DNA from: Acanthaster planci
Taxonomy: Eukaryota; Echinodermata; Asteroidea; Valvatida; Acanthasteridae
NCBI RefSeq assembly: GCF_001949145.1
Contig: NW_019091484.1
Span: 14,457 to 78,456 of the forward strand
Length of the DNA stretch: 64,000 bases
Direction of reading: 5' to 3'
A model generated the notes under the pieces. It saw only the letters and a program-made list of their open reading frames with translations. It was not told where the DNA came from and did no database searches. Of the stretch, positions 12,501 through 64,000 are shown one piece after another (within the stretch, counting starts at the first letter, position 1; every line of letters starts with the position of its first letter). The translations under genes were made by a program, and so were the position numbers.

Positions 12501-13510
12501 CTTTTAGTAATAAAAGTTTACATTTAATCGTAATAACAAGCAAACGACACAAATAAAATGTTTCACTTGTTTCATTGAATTAACATGGCCCAAATGAGAA
12601 ATATATATTAGATATTATTAAACTAATAAAACTTTATGAGGGCTATTAATTAGATATTTCATGTTAGCGTACTTCATACAATTTGAGTGACTGCAGGACT
12701 TATTTGTGATAAATTTCAATAGTACAGTAATAAATGTGACAGTGTTGGCCATTTGGTGCTTTTGCAACACCAAACAAAGAAACTCCTTTCAACCAGTTGG
12801 TTGAGGAATGAATTCTTGGAGTTTGGTTTCAGACCTTGCAACGAGAATAAGAAAAATGACATCCACAAGTTTCATATATACCTACACTACCTTGAAAAGA
12901 CGTGTCCATACCTTCTTTTGATTAGCCTCATGAACACCCCCTAAAGGATTCTTTCGCAGTATAGCTTTGACATTAACAAGTTTGAATTTCATTATGCTAC
13001 CAAAGTTCCCTCACTTTAATTCAATGTCTTAGATGTATCAACAGTAGGCCTACTTCTTCAGATCCCTTAGATTAGTCAAACTTTACATACTTGTCTCATT
13101 GTACACTTCTTATCAAAATCTAATTTACAATAATTATGATTATCTGCTTATCAGTACAAAACACCAATGCTGATAAAGAAAATGTATTTAAGTACAAGAA
13201 AATCACAACATCGAAATTTAAGTGCTTAAAATTTCTTATTCCATCTCAGTAATATATAAAAAGTTTGAATTTGCATAGATACGAAACATCTGCTTTACTG
13301 ATAGCCAGTAAAATTTCTGACAATGAATTCAGCTTTTCAATATCAACATTTAAACCCTGTGCCTTAACATTATCTATCAAAACATTACATATGCTACATG
13401 CTAAACTTACTTAACAACCACTTACTTACCCATTTAATGCAGAGCGAAAACGGTAGGTAAAATTGCATTTCAACAAGCTGATATCTCAGCTTTTTAACCG
13501 TTGTTGTTTT
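9600..13510. other. Intergenic region between gene 1 and gene 2
   Basis: No exon was supported. The region includes a GC-rich repeat-like patch at 10680-10870 (gccatgggggtacatgcccc, a C tract at 10818) and AT-rich single-copy-looking DNA elsewhere. The promoter of gene 2 should lie just right of 9600, but no clear TATA box was identified. Confidence 0.5.
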
Positions 13511-13518
13511 TCTTCTTT

Positions 13519-13524
13519 TTTATT
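13519..13524 (-). other. Possible poly(A) signal of gene 1
   Basis: This is the first AATAAA on the minus strand after the stop codon, giving a 3' UTR of about 490 bases. It has not been tested. Confidence 0.4.
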
Positions 13525-14006
13525 TAAAGATAGGCACTAAAAATACAAATGAGGAAAAGATCTACATACAATGAATAACAAATTGGAAGTAACATACCAT
13601 TCAAAGCAAAATGTTGTCAAATAAATGGACAGCCAGGATTCTAGAAAGCTGAGATAATGCATTAAGAATGTGTCTGGGGCCCGGCAATAGAGCTTAGTCA
13701 AGCCGACTGCTTGCATTGCAAGTTGTAAGACTGGGGGAAAACATGCTTTTCTGCGGAACACGTGATGAGTTACAACATGTGGCCTGGCCAGAGGCCTTAT
13801 TCAGATAAAGAGTTTGAATGCACATTGGCCTTGGACAACCTGCAAAGGGTGGTTCCTTTAAGATTCCCACCATCCACATGACTCTGAGTGCACATGCATT
13901 TGTATTACAACTTCAATGCAACATATTTTGGGTCAAATGCACGGTCAAGGCATTACTACCTATACATTGCAAACAGACTAAGGGTTTTAACTAAGGAGGA
14001 GAGACA

Positions 14007-58484
<44,478 letters not shown>

Positions 58485-59147
58485 CAGGCTTTCGTTGGTA
58501 AGTCGAACCGTAGGAATTATTAGAGGCGATGATCTTGTGGGTTGTCGCTTTTAATCCTATACGATCGAGGAACAAATTCATTCACATCGACGATTGTTTC
58601 TGCGGGACTGCCGTGAGTGTGTGCGGTAGAGGCATACAATTTTTTTTCAACTGGATTCTTTTCCTTTGACTGCGATCATAAAATATACAAAATACCACAG
58701 GGAGGCTGTTCACAGTTATGCAAACGAGGTCTGCTGTATAGTTCCTTCTCTCAAACGTCGGGTCTGTTATTGTTACTCTGGTTGGGTACAAAAGATTCCC
58801 CCCTGGCCTTGTACCTTCACGAAAGAGCAGCTTTTCTTTGATATTTCAGTTTTATTTGGCCATAGCCTGGTATGAGCTCCGTTTTGAAACGCAAAGCAGT
58901 AAATTTCTGATGATTGGAGGTACCGCAGGCTAATTATGTATGCCACACACAGAACTGTCCCAATAGTAGTGCTGTGCGGCTATACGGGAATACGTGTTAA
59001 ATCATGATCGCAAACGAACTGCGCGGCCAACACGCGCCGATGATTTTAAAAAGAAGCAATGAATTTCAACTGCAGTGAGCAAAATACCACGGGGTTAGTT
59101 TCACCCGGGCCTCTACTCTTTTGGTGTATTGTGATATAAATTGACCA
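58485..59147 (-). promoter_or_regulatory. Presumed 5' flank of gene 1
   Basis: The region immediately upstream of the signal-peptide ATG should contain the 5' UTR and promoter. No TATA box or initiator could be assigned with confidence. Confidence 0.3.
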
Positions 59148-59928
59148 AAGTTTTTGAGTCGCTGCACTGTTCACGTTAAACATGTTACCTTAAATGCAGT
59201 TATTTGCAATGGAAGTCTGTCAGTTTCTGCAGTTTACTGAAACATTTATCAGATCACCCTGATGCTCCCCTCCGATGAACCGTGATATCCAGAACTTAAG
59301 CTTCATAGATACGCCAAAGTTTTCAACTCAAACTTTTGCATTCGATTTCCCAAGTGAAATGATGCTAGAAAATGTAAATAAAACTACCGAAACAATTGGT
59401 AACAAATGGGGACACAAAGCCCTCTACCGATCAAGAAGCCTTTACATTGTTAAAGGCTAAATGCAGGTTTTAACTTTCGGGGGCGAATTCGACAGTATAA
59501 GTACTTCCCGATATCGCCTCCAACAGGTAGGGGCTGGTCCCCGTCTGCGGTGACGGACCATGCCCTGGTGTAAGAGAGGTGCAAGTTTTTGAGTCGCTGC
59601 ACTGTTCACGTTAAACATGTTACCTTAAATGCAGTTATTTGCAATGGAAGTCTGTCAGTTTCTGCAGTTTACTGAAACATTTATCAGATCACCCTGATGC
59701 TCCCCTCCGATGAACCGTGATATCCAGAACTTAAGCTTCATAGATACGCCAAAGTTTTCAACTCAAACTTTTGCATTCGATTTCCCAAGTGAAATGATGC
59801 TAGAAAATGTAAATAAAACTACCGAAACAATTGGTAACAAATGGGGACACAAAGCCCTCTACCGATCAAGAAGCCTTTACATTGTTAAAGGCTAAATGCA
59901 GGTTTTAACTTTCGGGGGCGAATTCGAC
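59148..59928. repeat. 346-bp direct repeat with a 95-bp exon 1 copy between the copies
   Basis: Copy 1 is 59148-59493 and copy 2 is 59583-59928, with no difference seen. The segment between (59491-59585) is an exact copy of exon 1 of gene 1 (58275-58369). Junctions share 3 bases on each side (GAC and AAG). It lies 0.7 kb upstream of the gene 1 start, in gene orientation, without splice sites or Met. Confidence 0.9.
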
Positions 59929-60700
59929 CCAAGAAGGTCATTCTTTGTGGCTGTCTCGCCGATTGGCGACTTTTTGTTCCTTGAAGGGTTTCAGGGAGTT
60001 CCTTCAGTTAAAAAAAAAAGGAAGCGTCCTTGCAGGTACAGGTCGGGGTTAAGTGGTTCATTGTTAAAAGTTTGAGACTTCAAAATAAAGATGGGCCTTT
60101 ACTGATAGGCTATCCTTGTCAGATTTGGCTGGGTCCGGATTAGGTATTGTGCTGCGGCTTCGGCTTTTGCCGTTGGAGCAATAGCCGTAGTCGTGTGGCT
60201 TTTGGAAGTCTCATACGAAGAGTACACCTTAGACTCGTGCGAGTATACTTCACGAGAGGTTAAGTCTGTTCAAGCATAATGCATGTACTCCTCGAAGTTG
60301 AATTATGCCCAAGGCAAGTTTTTATCACAAATATGTTGTCTTGAGAATAAAAATGAAAACAATAAACAGACTAAAATTAAATTATTGTAGCTCGTCCTTT
60401 CATAAGAACAACCCCTTCTCATTAACTTGCAATATTAGCTTAATTATTATTCATGGTATATCGAGGTTGTAGTGATACTGCCTGACACCACACGCAGTGT
60501 TGATTTAACACCAGGTTTTTAAGAATGTATCTATATCCGCTATAGTTTGTTTCGAATGAAAATATCATATTTTGCAACTGTCGAGGTATGTATAAAGTTT
60601 GACTCAATTCCAGAAATCATACATAACCTAATACCTTTAATAGGAACATAGGGCCTACTGTTTCTCTTAATGAACTATATTTGACCAAAATACGTCTTCG
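59929..60700. other. Upstream region, nothing recognised
   Basis: No exon, RNA gene or defined repeat was seen. Confidence 0.45.
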
Positions 60701-61322
60701 ATCCGTGTACGTTTCGTTTTTCTATTTGAAAACGAAGATCTCTTTGAAAACAAGTCGTTTTACGTTTTTCGATTTAAAAACGAGAAATGAAAATAAAAAA
60801 TGAGTCATTCTTCACTTTTCGATTTAAAAACAGCAAATTGAAAACATAGAAATAAGTCCTTTCTTGTCTTCCATTTAAAATTGAAAATGACAATCGCGTT
60901 CTATTTTCAAATAACATCATGATAAACTGATCTACTTTTTTGGAGAATGAAAAACAGCTCCATTTTTCATTTTGTAGTGTAAGAAAGATCTATCATGACT
61001 GAACTAGTAATACAGGGATTAGTTGCTTCTACAGTAAATGATGGATCAACCCAAATTTCTCGCATTCTCAAACGCAACTTTTCTTTTGGGAAGTGCTCAG
61101 AGACGTCCGTGACGCCTCCTCGAATTATGTGTGCAGTCCAATGAAATTGCAATTAAAGTAAAATTTTTAAACATTTTCGTGTTTCTTTTTCAATATGAAA
61201 ATCAAGAAACAACTTCTACTTTTTTCCTCTTTTTCGTTTCAAATCGAAAAAAAAAACAGAAAACGACATGGTTTTGATTGTTTGATATTCGTTTCCCAAT
61301 CAAAAAATGAATGAACGGACCC
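60701..61322. mobile_element. TTTAAA/GAAAA word array with inverted ends
   Basis: Variants of a dyad such as tttttcgatttaaaaacgag, cttttcgatttaaaaacag and tttcgtttcaaatcgaaaa recur over about 600 bp. The edges (TCCGTGTACGTTTCGTTTTT on the left, the inverted TCCGTTCATTCATTTTTTG on the right) form an imperfect inverted repeat. No coding sign is present. Confidence 0.5.
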
Positions 61323-63582
61323 TTTCACTTCGTTTACTTTCACTTGAAAGCTCACTTTCAAGCTCTCTCGCTGAAAGCCAAGGTAACAATGTACAGGTAT
61401 TAGCCCACGTTCCACCCTCAATGGAAACAGAATAGGCCTATGAGTAACAGAACAGTTGCAAGTTTCATTTCAGAAAAGGTAGGCGGTTCGGGTTGACACC
61501 CATTCGTCAGTTGCTGTCACCAACCTTCGCTGGTTCCCGCCCAAATTTGGTATGATTGTGAAAACATGGATAATATACTGATTTATCCATCACGCATAGG
61601 CCTACGCCCACAGCCCCGGCCGAGTGTGCTGCTTGCAACATATTTTGAGGGTGACGGTTTTAACAACTCCTTATGCGCATGGAACGTGAACTATATCCAT
61701 GCATGTTGACAGTACTTTGCCATCTCCTTCTCAATGCTATGTTTTTTTGGGAGGGGATTACAAGAGACCAACTGTCAACAGTAATGAATTAGATACCAGT
61801 TGGAAAACCCCTGTCGATATTTATGAATTAAATCCCAACATTCCGCCGAAGTTTCAGTCAGCTGCAGCCGAGATGAAATTAGACCTACGTGGAGACACTA
61901 ATTAATAGGCTTACTTGAAAACCATAATGAAAGGAACCAAAACCCTTCATATTGTCATTATTGTTTTCTTCCAAACACAAGATTCACACTGGTTGCTGTT
62001 TACATAATATCTTAAATTTGATAATCCAAATGCTAATGTTAAGAGCTCTACAGACCTGATAGGAAGTCAGCTATAGTAAAATAATGCAGGCCTATACATA
62101 AAACCTAAGCCCAAAGTACACACATCTCATATACATGACAGTCAAGATTAGTGGCCCAAATTTCGTAATTTGATTTCGGGGTATAAATCCGGCGGGACGT
62201 GACTGCTCTTCACAAACTATAACAAACTGTATAGTTTCTGTATACGTTCGATTACTAGACCAGTTTTGACCAGTTCGCCCCAATATGCTCACTCGAAGGG
62301 GAAAATCTATACTTGGAGATTTATGCAACAAAAATAACACCTGACTTCTTACTAAAATCAAAGCCTTATTTTACCGTCTGGTAAACGAGACAACTGAAAC
62401 TCGGCCAAGACTACACTGTACTCATCCGTGAGGCGCCTTCTTGCGCTCAGTATGTCAGTATTCAGGCAAAAACAAGCCGGCCGCATGAGATGGCGTGGTT
62501 GACTCCATAAAGTGACTGCCAGAGTCTTAGATAAATTCGAAGCCGCAACATTAGTAACAACTCTGGGAACAACCACGGTCATGTGTAGTACAGTCTGGAA
62601 ACAATGAATAACCCAGCTCTTAGAGTAATATTGATTCACATCTTCTCAACCGTTCGTGGTATTAATTTCGTTCTTTCAGCGTATATAAGATTGATTCATA
62701 TGCTTTAACATGATTCAAACTTATATTGTTAAAATCCAAACTGAGTCCGTCAAATTTGACTGGAACGTAGGTACCACGTCGAAGTTCATTGTGCGAGTCT
62801 AATTTTTTTCTCGATTTTGAACGCTCTTGGGAGATTTGAACATCCAGAAGTCTACAGCCAACTTGGCTAATCTTTTCGTCCTCACGCTAAAATAAGGAGT
62901 AAACCCTAAGGAATCTTTTGATATAAACTTTATGCCAGTTGGACGAAATTTACCATCGTCAAAAAGACCATAAAGGAAAAGGTTCAAACAGCGATGCAGT
63001 GGATTCTCCATTAAAACCGACGGTCGACGCCCTTGCTGCTCAACGTGGATTTTCTCCGCGGTATTTGTCAGACAGGTTTACCCACTCAGATTTCGTTGCA
63101 AAAGTATTTATTATATATGGTTAGAAAGCTTAGGTATTGGTAATTCTTGTCATGTATATTTTATGACGAAGTACAATAAGAAAGAGCTGTAATGATAAGA
63201 ATTGTGTAAAAAGTGGCATTTCAAGCCTCTATAGTATGACCAGTACACGTTGGTGTGCCAGACTTGCCGGACGCTGTTTTCAAAGTAGGTAAATGTATGT
63301 GTGCCTAAGTGCAAGTATTTTGTGGGATATTTTCGAAATTGTTGGAAGGAACTGCGAACCCCCCCCCCCAAAAAAAAAGGGGGAAAAGAAAAAAAACACA
63401 TATAAATTCAAAAACAAACAAGAGAAGCAAACCCAGGCCCTTAAATGTATGTGTATGCTCATGTGTTATGTGCTCACACTCAGAGAGTTTGTATCACGCA
63501 CCCCTGTTTATAAAGTGGACTTGTTCCACTGCGGTGAAGTCAAGGTACGTTGTCAAGATTTATTGTTCAACTGCAGTGGGGA
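61323..63582. other. Upstream region without supported genes
   Basis: The only coding-like candidate is a minus-strand frame at 62375-62582, discussed as a finding. A homopolymer patch (C10 A9 G5) lies at 63360-63385. Confidence 0.4.
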
Positions 63583-63847
63583 CATGGCACGGACGTGTAT
63601 AATAAAATCTGGACTCGCAATGCCCTTAATCAGCTTATAGAGTCATTGAATCCACTCGCAGCCATTTTACCGAGCCGAATACAAAGCTTTCCTGGTAATG
63701 CCCGCCTTTGTTCTTCCTGACGTCAATAGTGGGGAGCCAACCCACGCCTTTGTATTCAGCTCGGTAAAATGGCCGCTGGTTGGCTTCTTTTTCATACAAA
63801 GGCGTTGCAAGTCCAGGTTTTTTTATATACGTCCGTGGGACATGGAG
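63583..63847. mobile_element. Foldback element, arms about 100 bp
   Basis: The left arm (63583-63688) and the inverted right arm (63752-63847) share cacggacgt, ctggact-gcaa and the nearly perfect gccattttaccgag-tgaatacaaag core around a spacer of about 63 bp. The open frames on both strands here (from 63698 and 63635) are read through this structure and are not genes. Confidence 0.8.
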
Positions 63848-64000
63848 AGAAAACCCAGGCGGCCGCCAAAAACAAGATTTTTTTCTCCATCGCCTATTAC
63901 AACGGGTAGAGCTCAAGGCCTATTACAGAGGCGCTATGACCTCATCCGATCCCGCATCCTTTGTCCGCGTCTTGCTAGTACCACAAGCGCGTTTTGCTAG

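Overview
The window is nuclear DNA from a multicellular animal. It has long introns with GT..AG borders, exons that each encode one disulfide-rich domain, LINE and tRNA-derived SINE relics, many inverted-repeat elements and three assembly gaps (N runs at 25145-25519, 37426-37501 and 55435-56063). The combination of Reeler and EGF exons and frequent short palindromes such as TACATGTA and TAGGCCTA suggest a marine invertebrate. An echinoderm or another invertebrate deuterostome is my guess, but the sequence alone does not settle it.

All recognisable coding sequence is on the minus strand and belongs to two tandem paralogues. Gene 1 (58484 down to 14007) encodes a signal peptide, a Reeler domain split over three exons, at least 39 EGF-like domains with one exon each, and a final exon with a transmembrane helix and a short lysine-ending tail. 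Summing the visible exons gives 1,736 residues if the gapped exon at 37394 is full length. Every EGF exon has phase 1 at both ends, so exons can be gained, lost or skipped without changing frame. Gene 2 (9598 down to 3066) has the same three-exon Reeler head with identical intron phases, then two EGF exons and a last exon with a Thr/Pro linker, a variant EGF and a stop. It appears to be a short secreted relative. A further EGF exon at 364-480 is either a downstream exon of a longer gene 2 isoform or part of a third gene.

The middle of gene 1 (34145-47098) is a recent internal expansion: 21 EGF exons of two alternating types (A, 108 or 120 bp; B, 117 or 120 bp), duplicated together with their introns. 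A roughly 2-kb higher-order period is visible, plus an 870-bp tandem duplication, one truncated pseudo-exon and TTAA-flanked mini-transposons that help order the duplications. The expanded type A domains keep the O-glucose consensus but mostly lack the O-fucose consensus found in most of the older C-terminal domains.

The non-coding part holds a degenerate LINE on each strand, two tRNA-derived SINE-like sequences, a palindrome of about 1 kb, several hairpins, and four arrays built from variants of a short self-complementary word (CCATGG, CAATTG, TGAAATTTCA, TTTAAA). These arrays end in more or less clear inverted repeats. The region 9600-13500 between the genes and 59930-64000 upstream of gene 1 contain no gene I can support.
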